Shown here one piece after another: positions 1 through 12,350 of a stretch of DNA of 64,000 nucleotides. The first letter of the stretch is position 1; each line of letters begins with the position of its first letter. The DNA is from Costus lasius (taxonomy: Eukaryota; Streptophyta; Magnoliopsida; Zingiberales; Costaceae). The notes beneath the pieces are model-generated. The model saw only the letters and a program-made list of their open reading frames with translations, had not been told where the DNA came from and did no database searches. The translations under genes and the position numbers were made by a program. Location of the stretch: positions 109,224,499 to 109,288,498 of the forward strand of contig CM050446.2 of assembly GCA_027563935.2 (NCBI GenBank). Reading direction: 5' to 3'.

Positions 1-37
1 CTTGTTCTCCGCCGGAAGAGGAAGAAGAATCTCCCAT
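1..37 (-). CDS. Possible 5' end of a gene running off the left edge
   Basis: On the minus strand an ATG at 37-35 opens a frame that stays open to the window edge and reads MGDSSSSSGGEQ. A Ser-rich N-terminus after Met-Gly is common in plant proteins, and the sequence upstream (38-150) is mixed-composition DNA that could be a 5' leader. Twelve codons are too few to identify a family, and an intergenic origin cannot be excluded. Confidence 0.2.
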   Translation of the reverse strand, partial: MGDSSSSSGGEQ

Positions 38-2433
38 TGGAGATGGGTGACTACTCCTTTGGATTCGTTTAGATTGGGGGGCAAAGACTTGGTTGACGAC
101 TTAGTCAAGTCTACAAGTCAACCATAATGGTCAAAAACATGTATTTCATGAAAAAAAATGTCTTTTTTAAAAAAATTACAACATAAATTGACATATTAAA
201 ATAACATATAGTACAAGTGACAAGACACTTCGGTGGAAGTAGAACTAAATAACTATAACAATTGACCTAATTTGGATTAAATACTTGAAATAAGAGAGCC
301 TATTAGCATGAATAGAAACTTATAGGATCGAATTATTTGTCAAATCAAATACGATACTCTTATTTTATGATAATTAAGTAGAAATTATGAGATGAGCAAA
401 ATATGCTAAGACAATAGCTACAGTGAAAAAAAAACTAGGTTTTTTCAACTTATAATAAAAGCTAAAATATTGAAAGCAGACAATAATCAAGCCATTGGTG
501 AACCCAAAAAGCAGAGAACTCCACCATTGACCGTAGAAAGTAGAGCGAAGTACTCTACCAATCAAGGCCTTAGTTATGTAAATTATATTATGTTATTGTG
601 CTGATAATTTGTTCATGACTAGTGTTGTTAAATAACTGCTATTTAGCTCTATGACATTTTTTATATTGATATTTAATTAATCCACTATGAAACACTATAG
701 CATTATATTATTATATTTTAAAATTTTAAAAATTTAAATTTAAATTTAAATTAAGTTAATAATATTATATATATATAGTTTATTTTATTTTTATATATTT
801 TAATTTATTAGATATATAATATATATTTTAATCATTATACTTAATGTTTTATATATATAATATATATTTTACTTTCATTATTTGCCCATAATATATCATA
901 TTGTATATTTTAATTTTTTTTATTATTTTTTGTCATCCGCTATTGATAACATTGGCAGCAAATCTAGGATTGTGAGGCAAGAGATTATAAGAATTGTGGC
1001 CAAAAGTGTCACCATAAGCATCGTCCAACTTGAGAAGGCTTGTGGTCTCAATGGCTGCACAGATTTTTCATCAATAAGACGATACGACAACAACGTCCCA
1101 ATAACCGGAGGCAACTGCAGGACTCGTTAATTCTTGAGCTCTTTGGCGCAGTTTCATCCTAGTTACAATATGAACAGCTCATGAATGTACATAAACTTAA
1201 ACAGCACGGTGGACAGCTTGAAAGGTTCAGTCTTGGAGCCCATTAATTAGGACAACAGATACAAATACGCAGATTGCTGTGCTTTGATCGATGCATAACG
1301 CAGGTTTGCTTCATAGCCAACCAGTTCTGTGCTGATCAAAATAAGGATTTGCCGAGGATCACATGTTTTTCACTCTTCACCCCTGTCAGCACCAAACATT
1401 CACTTAGCAGAGTTGGCATATTATGCACGAAAAGTATAGGATTCTGTATCTACAGTAAGAAATCACAACAAAAAGTACAGAACCTAGTGATAAATCTCTG
1501 TGGAGGCAAAAATGGCTAGAACAGGGTAGTGTAAGTTCAATTAAAAACGAGTAATGACTACGAAATGAGTTCAGAGACAAAGAAAAGTCAGCAGTTTGCA
1601 TTACAATCAGGTAACCAAGAATCGGCATTGATATTAAAGCGATCAGTAACCTGCATGATGCTGACTAATCATTTTTAACTATCGTCATGAAAACGATTCT
1701 CGAACGGGTGGAAAAGTAGGGATCTAACGCGATTGAGACAGATGCTCTTTGAAAATTCAGAGTTGAAGCTGACAGCACATGCAGCTGAAGATATAGACCT
1801 ACTTGTGGAAAAGTAGGGATCTAACTAATCATTTTTTTTTCTTTATACGATGCTGGTTGAAATACTACTCAACGAATAGAAAGAATAAACTCATTTCAGA
1901 AATGAATTTAGTTTCAAGTTTGATTTACCACATCTTCAATATTTTATACAGCATAGACTGAAGAAACTCAACTTGAAACTCCATAGGTCGGTAGTGGATT
2001 TAGATTTAAGTTGGATTGTAGCACACTTCAAATATTTTTCAAAAATATTTAATTTTGCATTATATTTATTGAATAAAGGGCCACTTTGCAAATCATAAGC
2101 AGTCTCATGGGAACATCTATTAATGCATTACTTCCAAAAATCACCAAAAGTGATGAGTAAGGAAGCTAACCAAAGTGAAAAATACAAAAAAATAACAACC
2201 TTAGATTATTTGAAATTTTTAGAATCTTGAAAGATGAGAACAAATTTGAAAAATAATTGCAAACACAAAGATGCGTAGGCATGAGAACAAATTCGGTGTT
2301 TTAGCATTTCAGTGGAGTCTGACATTATAATTGATCATGACCACTAGATCATGAGCCAACTATCAAAATCCTAATCCTCAAGAGCCTACAGGAAGGAAGT
2401 AAGGTCCCAATAGAGTCAAACAATAAACTTTTT
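38..2433. other. AT-rich intergenic DNA, no gene recognised
   Basis: 660-900 is almost pure A+T with TATATA runs. Short open frames occur on the minus strand at 374-565 and 923-1114, both hydrophobic, and on the plus strand at 1274-1519. None matches a family I recognise and none has convincing splice or start context. They could be old exon or transposon remnants. No 5' LTR matching the Ty3/gypsy element to the right was found here. Confidence 0.5.
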
Positions 2434-3330
2434 ATGCATATGTATGCACTAGATGTCATGATGCAACAACTCTATGCCATGGTGCAGCAAGTTGCTGCAT
2501 GCTATTGGCCACTCGCCCCGAACCATCTAAGTCGAGACTCTAGCCTCATGGTGTTTGACCATCTCTACCGCTACGGGTGCCTGCCAAACATGCATCAATT
2601 GACGAGTTGTTTAGAATTGACCTATGGGCGATGTTGTTATGGTAGCCTGGACCATATTGATGAACCATTTGAGGAAGACTTTGATTGGGTCGTGGATAGG
2701 CCCTGGCCCAGACCAAGGTTTATTAGAAACTATGAAGACAGACGATGTCCACCGTCTTGTTAAAGTTACACATCTACCATTTGATGGCAATCTTGACCCT
2801 AAGGCCATTTTAGACCGGACTATAGCTATCGACCACTACTTTGAGTAGAGTGACATGCCAAAACGCTTTCATATCAATTTTGCCCGCCTTCTCTTTGTCA
2901 GCTCAGCCCATCTACATTAGATAAATGTAGAACGGCAAAATGAGACCTAGAATCATCCTCCAATTGTGCATTGTTAGGAGATAAAATGCAGTCTTAAAGA
3001 ATGACCTCCATTCTTCTAGACCAATATAGCGACATTTCCCAAGGGTTCGGTTCTAGGTTGTTTCTTCCAAATACATGATTCAGTTCAACAAGTTAATAAT
3101 TAAATGTAGCCTTAGAGAGGACCCAGCTTTCACCTTGTCTTAGCTCAAAAATGGCCTCCATTCGAAGTTTCGGCGTGCCCTATATACCTATACCTTAAAT
3201 TCCCTTGATCAAACATTTCAGCACGCCCTAGAGATTGAGCAAGACCTTAAGAGTAACCTGCATCGATCTGAGTTTGTTCCCACCCGATGAACCTCAGGCG
3301 TAGATTCTGTTCACTTGGAGCTTCCAGAGG
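2434..3330 (+). pseudogene. Ty3/gypsy gag remnant
   Basis: Around 2755-2850 the translation gives the gypsy Gag signature RLVKVTHLPFDGNLDPKA followed by IDHYFE, typical of the start of the retrotransposon gag domain. A frame change then continues it as SDMPKRFHINFARLLFVSS. Stops and frame switches break it repeatedly. The sequence at 3380-3560 (GGEKKGP, then Cys/His-poor residues) occupies the place of the zinc knuckle, but a complete CCHC motif is not visible. Confidence 0.7.
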
Positions 3331-5221
3331 CACTTAGGGCTCCAGTTGCACAAACCCACCTACACCCCATTAGAGAGTCTGCCCCATCGCCTAACACGGG
3401 AGGAGAAAAGAAAGGCCCCTGTGGACGCTCCTCCGACTTGTGTCATTTGTCGATGACTGCCCTAAATGGAGCTTGCATATCGATGAGGACCAATGCCACC
3501 CCGCTCCATCATCCACATATCGTGTCCCTCCGAAAGACAACTATGACCCGGAGTGTTACACGAGTGAGGATATACACTAGTCCACACTTGCGATAGTGTG
3601 TTGTACCCTTGTTTAGCACACAAGTATCTTTTACACTTATATTAAGTGTAATGGACACATGTGCAAGATTGTTAGTAATGGAAGAAGCAGTCTTAATGTG
3701 GTGTCTAGGACTACGATCACCCGTTTCGACCTCTCTATGGAGCCACACCTAAAACCCTACTCAATCGCATGGGTTGATACATCGAGTATTCCAATTGCCC
3801 ACCATTATCAAGTCCCAATCAGTTTGACTATCGAGACAAGGTTTGGTATGATGTTGCATACTTGCATCCATAGATATTGCACACATTCTTTTAGGTCGAC
3901 CTTGACTATATGATCATGATGTAGTCCACTACGGTCGATTGAACTCGTGTTCCAGCACAATGACCAGAAGATTCACCTAAACCTAACCCCACCTAAGGAG
4001 TTGTGTGCATTATTGTCCAAAGGCATGATTGTTTTGCCTGCTCTAATCAAACCTATGATCCTTGTTGCACTTGCAATTAGTCCATGAGGCCAGTGACTCC
4101 TGAGTGCTGTTCACCTTGATGGTGTGTGAGGTTACTAGTACTCCATTCCACTAGAAAAAGAGACCCAGCTGTAGTCATCGAGTTCTTGATGGAATTTATG
4201 GACGTCTACCTCCCCATGGGTCTTCCACTGCATAGGGGTATACTAAGTCTCGAGTGAGACCCTCCCCAACCTATCCCACCACAGAAAACGTAAAATTACA
4301 GCATTAAGTGGATGATTTCTTGGCCAAGGGATTCATTCAAGAGAGTTTGAATCCATGCACTATTCCCGCACTGCTTACGTATTTGTATCGATTATTAAGC
4401 TATTAATAGGATTACTTTCAAGTATAAATTCCCTATTCTTAAGTTGGACGATATGCTCAACCTTGTGTCTGGATTGTCCTGGTTTTCTAAACTCGACCTC
4501 CAAAGTGGCTATCAAGTCCGCAACTGAGAGCGCAATGAGTGGAAGATTGTATTCAAAACCAAAGACAACCTACACAAGTGGTTGGTTTTGCTATTTGGGT
4601 TAACCAATGCCCCAACCACCTTTATGTGACTTATGAGTCCGGTGCTCAAACCATACCTATAAATACTTGATTATTTATTTTGATGACATTCTGACCTTTG
4701 AAATCTTGCTCAAGAAGCACCTCTTGCTAAACACCAAGAAGTGCTCCTTGGACACCCAAATCCACTTCTTAGGGTTTATTATGTCCAACCAAGGTTTTAT
4801 AGTTAACCAGATGAAGGTTGACACTATTTACCATTGGCCCAAACCTAGCTCATTCGTCGAAGTTAGGAGTTTTCTAGGATTAGCTACCTTTTACAGTCGG
4901 TTTCTCAAGGGGTTCAACACGATTACAACCTCGTTGACTAACTCTCTCTAAAGATGAGTTTGAATGAAACCCTGTGCATTCCTCACACTTAAAGGACATT
5001 TTGATCTTTGTCCATGACTTTCATCTCCCCAACATTTCCAAAGTCTTTGAGGTCACTTGTGATGCCTCCGCCACTAGATTCGGTAGTACTCTTAGTCAAA
5101 AAGGACACCCCACGACCTTCTTTAATGAGAAACTTAATGAGATCTAGCAATGATATTTCACGAGTTTTATGCTAACGTCCAGTCCCTCAAGCAGTGGAGG
5201 CACTTTCTCCTCCACCGTGAG
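3331..5221 (+). pseudogene. Ty3/gypsy protease and reverse transcriptase remnant
   Basis: Protease-like sequence runs from about 3660 to 3960 (GRSSLNVVS, then LSMEPHLKPYSIAWVD). The catalytic DSG triplet is changed, the residues before SSLNVV reading NGR. RT follows in pieces: KGFIQESLNPC (about 4325), [11 protein letters not shown] (about 4485), [15 protein letters not shown] (about 4580), the intact active-site box YFDD at 4676-4687, an in-frame loss of roughly 20 codons just after it, LLLNTKKCSLDTQIHFLGFI, and VRSFLGLATFYSRFLKGF at about 4860. RNase H begins at about 5030 (FEVTCDAS) and is cut at 5221 by the hAT element. Stops and frameshifts mean that no product is expected. Confidence 0.8.
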
Positions 5222-8200
5222 CAATGTTGTCCGAGTCAACGATTTTACGAATTGGTTGAAACACGGCGAGTCAAGTCGGTAATAGTGTCGTGTTTTATTG
5301 TTAACTCAGTTAAAATGTGAGTCAACTCGGTGGAATCGGTTGACTTAGATGATTTTAACCAGAGTTAACCAAGTTAACTCACCTGCTAAAATCGTCGATG
5401 CTTTGTCTTCCTCAAAACAAAATAGGTTACTCAAAGCCGCCGCTATCCTCAGTCTTCATCGCTGATTTTGGAAGCTGCCGCTCGATTGTCGATTCGAAGC
5501 CACCAATTTCCTTTCATTTTCACCTTTTGCTTCCGTCTTTCATCATCGCTACCCTTCTTCCCCACCATTCGTCACCGCTTGGGAGTCAAAAGCTTCTTTG
5601 TTGCCTTAGGAGCTTTGTTGTTGCTGCTTGAAGAGAAGGTTGCGACTGACGAGCGGACGAGCGGGGGCTTCTTCGTCGCCTCCAAGTTCGTCGTTGTTGC
5701 TCGAGGAGTAGTTTGCGGCTGAGGAGAGGACGAGCGGGGGCTTCTTCATTGCCATCTCATTTTCTCGCCATTTGATTACAGAGAAGATTGCGGGCCTGTG
5801 TCTGACGCGCGGACGAACGAGGGTGAAGGGCTGAAGGCTGCAGCTATGGTGTGTGGATTGTGGACACTGGACACACAGCATGCTAAAGCTTCCATAGGTA
5901 TTTCTTTTCCAATAGTAGTGGTTGTATTTTCTAAGTTCTAACTTAGGCTATAATTTGATTTACATTACATTTTTATTCATGATAGAATCTAGAAGATGCC
6001 TAGCATTGGCAAGAAATTAAAAAAAAAAAGAATGCCGCTGGAAGTAAATCAGATGTTGGTTGGGAACATGGTATTGAAGTAGATAATCCAAGAAAAATTA
6101 TGTGCAAACTTTGTGAGAAAATAATTACCGGAGGAATTTATCGTTTTAAACATCACTTGGCATGCACTAGAAAGGATGTTGAGGCATGTGGTGTTGAGGG
6201 ATGTAGAAATGTTCTAGATGAGGTAAAAAAGCAAATGATCCATGTAGTAGGAAAACTTGCACTTGATGCAATCACAAAAAAATAACAATATTCATGATAT
6301 TAGAGAGGAAGTTGAAGTAGAAAGCCAAGAAACCATTGCCAATAAGAAAGGAAAAAGAACCTTGGAATCTTTTGTGAAAACAAGTGCATCTCAACGAATT
6401 ATAATAAACAACATGTTCAAGATTTAAGAGATGAAGCTTGTCAACAAATTGAAAGATTTTTTTACACAAGTGTCATTCCTTTTAATTGTGTAAAAAATCC
6501 AGAATTTGTAAAAATGCTCAAATTGGTTGGTAAGTATGGTTGTGGTTTTAAATCTTCATCTTATCATGAGATTAGAGATATGCTTTTGAAAAAAGAAGTG
6601 AAGAAGACAACAAATATGCTTGAAGAGTATAAAGTTGAATGAAAAAAAACCGGTTGCTCAATTATGTTAAATGGATGGACAGATAGAAAAAGAAAATCAA
6701 TATGCAACTTTTTGGTGAATAGTCCTAAGAGAATAATTTTTTTATCTTCTATTGATACATTTGATATTTCTAAAATTGCTGAAAAAATTTTTAAAATGCT
6801 AGATGAGGTTGAGAAAGTTAGAGAAGATAATGTTGTCCAGATCATCACTGATAATGCAGCAAATTATAAGGCAGCAGGGGAGATATTGATGCAAAAGCGA
6901 AAAAGATTATTTTGGGTACATTATATAGATTTGATTCTTGAAGATTTGGAATAGAAAATCAGCATTCACCATGTGACCATTTGTAAGGGGAGAAAAATTA
7001 CTTCTTTTATTTATTCAAGAACCTTATTGATTTCAATGTTAAGACATTTTATATAAGGCAGAAATCTAATTAGACCAGCAAGAACTCGATTTACAACATC
7101 TGGCTGTCTTAGTGACTTGAAAGACTCTTTGATAAATATGTTCACTTCTACTTAATAGAAGGCAAGCAAATTTGCAACACTTGATGAAGGAAAAAAAATA
7201 TGGCAACTTGTTTTAGATAGTAAATTTTGGAGGGATATTTTGACATGCCTTAAAGTAACATTTCCTCTCATTCAAGTGTTTCGATTAGTTGATTCAGATG
7301 AGAAACCAACCATGGGTTTTATTTATGAAGAGATGGATAGAGATGAATCAAGCAAAAGAAAAGATTTAATCAAATTTTAACAATGTCAAGAAGAGGTATA
7401 CTTCAATTTAATTGTTTTTGTAGCTATTCAAGTTTTAGTATTTAAATTTGCATTAACTTTTTTTTAATTTTCTTTTTAATAGATATGAGCCTATTTAGGA
7501 AATTTTTGATAATAGATGGGATGCACAATTGCATAGGCCTTTGCATGCAATTGCCTACTATTTAAATTCTCAATTTTATTATAGTAAAAAGAGTCTTATA
7601 CAAATGCCTAGCAAGAATGATCCTTTCTGTTGACAAAGGAAGAAAGATTAATTTGCAACTTGAAGATTTTAAGGAAGCAAAAGGATTATTTGGTATTGAA
7701 GCTGCAATCTTAGTAAGAGAGACAAAAATTCTAGCAAAATGGTAGGATTCATATGGTGATGATTGTGTAGAGGTACAAAAATTTGCAACTCGAATCTTAA
7801 GTTTAACATGCAGCTCTTCAGGATGTGAGCGAAATTGGAGTATATTTGAAATGGTTAGTACTTTTTTATTTATAAATATTTACTTATAATCAATCTAATG
7901 CATAACTTTGTATTTTATAGGTTCATACCAAGAAAAGAAATCGCTTGCATCAAAGTAAGATGAATGACTTGGTTTTTGTGATGCACAACTTGAAATTAAA
8001 AAAACAAAATAAGAAAAAGACATTTAGATAAGCTACTTTTGATGAGCTCTCTTCTGATGATGAATGAATAATAGAGATAAAAGATGGACAACCTAATTCA
8101 ACAAAAAATGATTGGCTTGGTATTCTCGCATTTGAAGATAATGAGTTGAGACTTGGAGATCAAGAAGTACAATTTAGTGATCAAGATATAGAAGAAAATA

Positions 8201-8609
8201 TTATTATTGAAGAAAATAAGCAAGTCAATCATTTAAAAGACTTGGAATTGAATTTGGATAATGACCATGAGGATGAGATAGAAGAGGATGAAGATTTTGA
8301 TATGCTAGCTACACAAAATTTATTTTAGTTTTTGTGTGATCAATGATGTTTATTACTTTATTTTATATTTTGGATGTCATTTTGGATTGAAAAGTGATTT
8401 TGGAAACTCCTTAGATATTTCTTTTAAACACTTATATATGTCTTTTATAACCACTTCTTGCATTTTAGAATTGGTACATCTTTATATTTTATAATCTAAT
8501 ATATGCATATGATTTATAAAATATTATTATATTATAATTGTAGGATCTTACGATTTGATCCTATGGATCCTCTACCGTTCCTAGGTAGGATCGCAATCTA
8601 AAAACCTTG
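5222..8609 (+). mobile_element. hAT DNA transposon with 8-bp target duplication
   Basis: The element is 3,388 bp. It starts CAATGTTGTCCGAG and its end, read inverted, starts CAAGGTTTTTAGAT: imperfect terminal inverted repeats. It is flanked by ACCGTGAG (5214-5221) and ACAGTGAG (8610-8617), an 8-bp duplication with one mismatch, as expected for hAT. Joining the flanks with one TSD copy makes the gypsy RNase H frame continue without a break, which confirms both ends. The first 400 bp are rich in GAGTCAACTCGG-like subterminal motifs. 5630-5760 holds a short GC-rich repeat (GACGAGCGGGGGCTTCTTC) in the transposase leader. Confidence 0.88.
5995..8328 (+). pseudogene. hAT transposase (BED finger, DUF659, hAT dimerisation), broken
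   Basis: Domain order: a BED-type zinc finger (GWEHGIEVDNPRKIMCKLCEK, 6057-6120, then YRFKHHLAC); a DUF659/RNase-H-fold transposase core (LNGWTDRKRKSICNFLVNSP at 6667, ITDNAANYKAAGE at 6845); a central region with NFLI-type hydrophobic blocks; and the hAT dimerisation signature CSSSGCERNWS at about 7810. The frame ends in a very acidic tail (8146-8328) with a natural stop. Two GT..AG introns fit: about 7397-7482, and 7854-7920 between FEM and VHTKKRNRLH. Multiple stops and frameshifts (for example after 6285 and after 6954) make it non-functional. Confidence 0.82.
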
Positions 8610-8617
8610 ACAGTGAG

Positions 8618-9900
8618 TTTGTCCTATATAGTGACCATTAGCCCCTATCATTTCTCAGGGCCCAAAAAAAACTGAGTTCCCGACATGCTAAGTGGGTAGA
8701 ATACTTGCAACAGTACACATTTGTAATTACCCGTATGGCCAAAAAGAAAAACATAGTCATTGATACAATGAGTCGCGTACACAACCTGTTATGTCTTATC
8801 CACCCAACTCACCGCATTCGACCATATTAAGGAGTACGCTAACTGTCATGATTTCCTAGGTTGTCCCTTAGGGTGTACCTGTTTCATAAGTTGTATGTCG
8901 GTGGTGTTACAGGACACTATGGGCACGATAATACCTCGCTTCTTTTAGATGTCCCTACGTCATGATGTGCAATGCGTTATTCGCCATTGTGGCACATGTC
9001 AATTTGCGAAACCTTGCCCTTCTAATACCAGTTTGTACACGCCACTCCTGGTAACCCCGAGGTCTATGGCGTGACCTTAGTATGGACTTTATGCTAGGGC
9101 TACTTAGGACCACGTTTTATATTGACTCCATCTTTGTAGTAGTCGATCACTTCTCCAAGATAGGACACTTCATTCCATGTGCCAAGACTTCGAATGACTC
9201 CCACATTGCTAGCTTTTTCATTTTAGAAATTGTTTGCCTTTATGGTCTACCGTTGTTGATTGTTTCCAATTAGGACTCACATTTTGTTGGCCACTTTTGG
9301 CAATCCTTAAGGTCTCTCGTAGGTACCACCCTTAGGTTTTTTATAGCTTACCATCCGCAAACAAATAGTCAGACTAAGGTGGTCAACTAGAGTATAGAGA
9401 ATCTACATAAATGTTTAGTGGGCGATTAGACAGGACTCTCCCTATTGCAAAATTCGCATATAATAATACTATTAATCAGTCTACCGGTCTGAGTCCCTTC
9501 TAAATGTTACTAGGGAACAACCTCGCAAACCTCTTCACCTGCATAACGTTATGCTTGAGCCTCACATATCTAAGTTAGCATTTACATTTACACATCATTT
9601 AGCAGACATGCATGCAGAAATTTAGCATTGGATCAATTTGAGCAACACCAAGTATAAACAACCAACGAGCATCATAGACAATATTATTTTGAGACAGGTG
9701 ATTTGGTGAGGGTGCAAATCCACCTAGAGAGGATGACAAGTCGAGCAAATTTGAAACTTCAGACACGTTACATAAGGCCATACATGTAACAAATCAGTTC
9801 TAATGCCTATAGCCTAACTTACCGGAGGATATGTTGCTTAGTACCGTCTTCAATGTCGCCAACCTCCTACCCTATCACACGTCGCCTCCAACAAACAATG
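8618..9900 (+). pseudogene. Ty3/gypsy RNase H end and integrase remnant
   Basis: RNase H resumes right after the hAT TSD (FVLYSDH, then AQKKLSSRHAKWVEYLQQYTF by frame switching) and ends with DTMSRVHN at about 8770. Integrase follows: the zinc-binding part (HCGTCQFAKP, about 8990), the catalytic core (MDFMLGLLRTTFYIDSIFVV from 9082, VDHFSKIGHFIPCAKTS), FVGHFWQSL and AYHPQTNSQTK around 9280-9375, and a C-terminal VFNVANLLPYHTSP at about 9850. Stops interrupt the core, so it is inactive. Confidence 0.78.
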
Positions 9901-10418
9901 AAGATCCAAAATTTGACCCGTCTGAGGCATCACCGACAGCTTATTCACACAAGGGTTGATGCAGCACAAGTCCCTGTTTTCTAAAAGTTTCCAACAGATC
10001 ACAGCCGTAAATGACATCACAGTCTGCCTATTATGACAGAGACATTAGGGCTCGCTCGTGAAATCCACTGATGTCTTATAGGACTTTGGGTGAGAAGATC
10101 ACAGGCATGATGATCTGCCCCTAACGGCCCTAAAAAAGCTAGAACAGCTTGTTTTGAAGGCCCTACAAAGATCACAACGTCCAAGTCAGCCTCTAAAGCA
10201 GTACATGGGAATAATCAACTCTTATTTAGCTCATACGGAGCCCATTCAACCTATATGCTTGGAACCACAATGATTAGTATCAAACTCGATGCAAGAATCC
10301 GCGAGCACCGTAATGAATCAGCCTACCATCAGCCATTTTGTTGCGTCATCGTGTCATGCTTAGAGATGGTGTAGATGACCATCCAGCCTAATAAGGCCTA
10401 GCCCAGTCAAAGCCTAGT
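9901..10418. other. 3' internal tail of the gypsy element, no coding signal
   Basis: This lies between the integrase end and the probable 3' LTR. It has mixed composition, without a long frame or recognisable domain. Position suggests retrotransposon 3' untranslated sequence. Confidence 0.4.
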
Positions 10419-10970
10419 TGTTAGGATTTTATTTTGTTTTCAGCTTTTAAGTTGTTAACTACCTTATCATCTATTTGTTGTAACTTCCAACCCCCTTAAC
10501 TTATAAAAGAAGGGCTAAAAAGAAATAGAAAACAACTTATTTTGGAGAATGAAGCTCATTGGAGAGTTGCGAGAGTCCTATAGCTTGGAGGTTAGGTATA
10601 CCTCTTACAGGATTGGATCTTGTAACGTCTCATTTCCAATTTGAAGGAATTAAATCGCCCTTCAGCATATTAGGGTAACCCAGAAGCATGGGAATTTGTC
10701 TTGTTTTCATGTGTTCAGGGCTAAGACACCGAGCTATTTGCTGGACCGTGTGGTTGCCTAAAGGTTGCACTGAGAATAGAAAATTGGCTCGCTTGATGTT
10801 AGTAAAGTTAAATTTTCATAGATTGGGTGTTGTTGATTGTTCGTCATATAACTTATATTGCTCAAATATGCATCTCGACGGATTACAACATTGCTTTCTC
10901 ACTGGTTTTCTCTGCATGTGTTTTTAACCTCTCTCGTCTAAGATTCTTACGATTTTATCGTTACATTATC
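10419..10970 (+). mobile_element. Probable 3' LTR of the gypsy element
   Basis: It starts TGTTAGGATTTTATTTTG and carries a TATA-like TATAAAAGAAGG at 10502-10513, about 85 bp inside, as an LTR promoter would. The right end is uncertain (somewhere near 10960-10975). No second copy is present in the window to confirm it. Confidence 0.4.
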
Positions 10971-11148
10971 ACCTAAAACCTAGAGTCAAAGCTAAGGATC
11001 ATCCATCTGATTACTCCGTTCGCGTAAGAAAGAATGAAAAAAGATGAAAAATAGACCCTATTTTTCCTCGAATTGCTTTCCACTCAAATCGAGCGAAAAT
11101 GTGAAAGGAAAAAGGCAAACGTGTTGCCTGGTTCAAACCCTGCTATTT

Positions 11149-11268
11149 CCTGCTCCCGGTGACACATCCTTGCCATCGCCTGCTCTCAGCGACACATCCC
11201 CACCATCGCCTACTCTCGGCAACATGTCCTCAAAGTCGCCTACTCTGGGCAACGCGTCCCCGCCGTCG
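11149..11268. repeat. 30-bp tandem repeat, four clean units
   Basis: Four consecutive 30-bp units begin CCTGCTCCCGG, CCTGCTCTCAG, CCTACTCTCGG and CCTACTCTGGG at 11149, 11179, 11209 and 11239. Degenerate copies continue to about 11340. Because 30 is a multiple of three the block reads as a 10-residue Pro/Ser/Thr repeat in one frame, but no wider gene supports coding. Confidence 0.75.
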
Positions 11269-11514
11269 CCCTACTCTCGGAAACATCCCCTACTCCCGGC
11301 CCAATGTCCAAGCCATCATATGCTCTTGGTGACATGTCCTGCTCCTATCAATGCATCCCCGTCGTCATCATGCTCCACCCAGCATTGCCATCAGGAGCAG
11401 GTTGTATCCCACTGCTCGCTCTCCTTTCCCTATGTTCCTGTCTCAACACGTGAGTATAACACACACCCACGTGCATGTTTTTCTCCCACCCTTCAATGTT
11501 CTCTTCTCCCTAAC

Positions 11515-12350
11515 AGCCAGTTTATTAGGGGGGCGGGAAAAGAGGATGGATGGGAAAAGTGGATGGACAGGAAAAATCAAGGGATTGAAATCTCCTATCA
11601 CGTGAAAATCATGTGACTGAGATTTGACCAAAAATGACAGGAAATCCCATCCGCGAGCGAGCTAGGTGAGGGTGTCTGCAAGCTAGGCGAGGATGTTTGC
11701 AAGACGGCGGCGGCAGCCGCTCCAGTGGCGGGCAAAATTGTGTTACTTCCATTATTGCCATGTTGGAGAAATCGAGCTCCATCCATGTGAAAATCACATG
11801 TTGGAGAAATCGAGCTCCATTTGCGTCCGCGAGCTCCGTCCGCGTCCACGAGCTCCGTCCTCATTCGCGTCCGCGAGCTCCATTCGCAAGCGCCATCTAT
11901 GGCCGTGTTCGCGACGGCGTCCGTCCACGAGCGCTGGAGGGAGGGGGAGCAAGCGGCGAGCGCTGGAGGGAGAGGGAGCAAGCGGGCATGGGGGAGAAGA
12001 GGGGAGGCAAGCAGCGGGCGGAGGGGACTATAGGGAGGGGGAAGCAGGTTGCAGGTGTTGGAGGGAGGGAGAGCAGGCGGCAAGCGCGGGAGGGAGGGGG
12101 GAGCTGGCGGATGATGGGAGAGAAGCTTGGCGGCGGCAGAGAGCGGTGGCAGAGGTCGTGTGCGCGAGGTCAGTGCACTCGCGCGAGCGATTTTGTCTAG
12201 TCCGCCCGAGTTGGACGGATGAGGAACGAGGGATTTTTTCCTCATCCATCCATTCAATTTTCTCTCTTTTCGATCCATCCTTCCTAGTATACAACGAATT
12301 TTTTTGACATTCATCCCTTCTCTCCTAAAATCCTTCCTGGTATATAGACC
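11515..12350. mobile_element. GC-rich block with imperfect inverted ends, possible non-autonomous element
   Basis: The left edge (AAGAGGATGGATGGGAAAAG, about 11539) resembles the inverse of the right edge (GGATGGATCGAAAAGAG read inverted from about 12284). Between them are GC-rich direct repeats: GAGCTCC(A/G)TCCGCGTCC units at 11775-11890 and GGAGGGAGGGGGAGCAAGCGG-like units at 11935-12110. The sharp edges in base composition fit an inserted element. No TSD was found and the family is not identified. Confidence 0.35.

Larger units (their letters stand above)
2434..10970 (+). mobile_element. Decayed Ty3/gypsy LTR retrotransposon, split by a hAT insertion
   Basis: Fragments appear in the order gag, protease, reverse transcriptase, RNase H, integrase, then a probable 3' LTR, all on the plus strand, with many stops and frameshifts. 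The hAT element at 5222-8609 lies inside it and is younger. The 5' LTR and primer-binding site were not found, so the left edge is only where gag similarity begins. The pol sequence is of the general Ty3/gypsy type with the integrase after RNase H. I did not assign a lineage. Confidence 0.8.

Noticed and set aside
374..1114. Hydrophobic minus-strand frames at 374-565 and 923-1114, possibly exons of a membrane protein
   Set aside because: No recognisable motif, no consistent splice sites joining them, and AT-rich DNA between them; kept only as a note.
11598..12314. 238-codon minus-strand open frame rich in Pro, Leu and Ser
   Set aside because: Low-complexity translation of a GC-rich repeat block; overlapping frames are open on both strands and no domain is visible.
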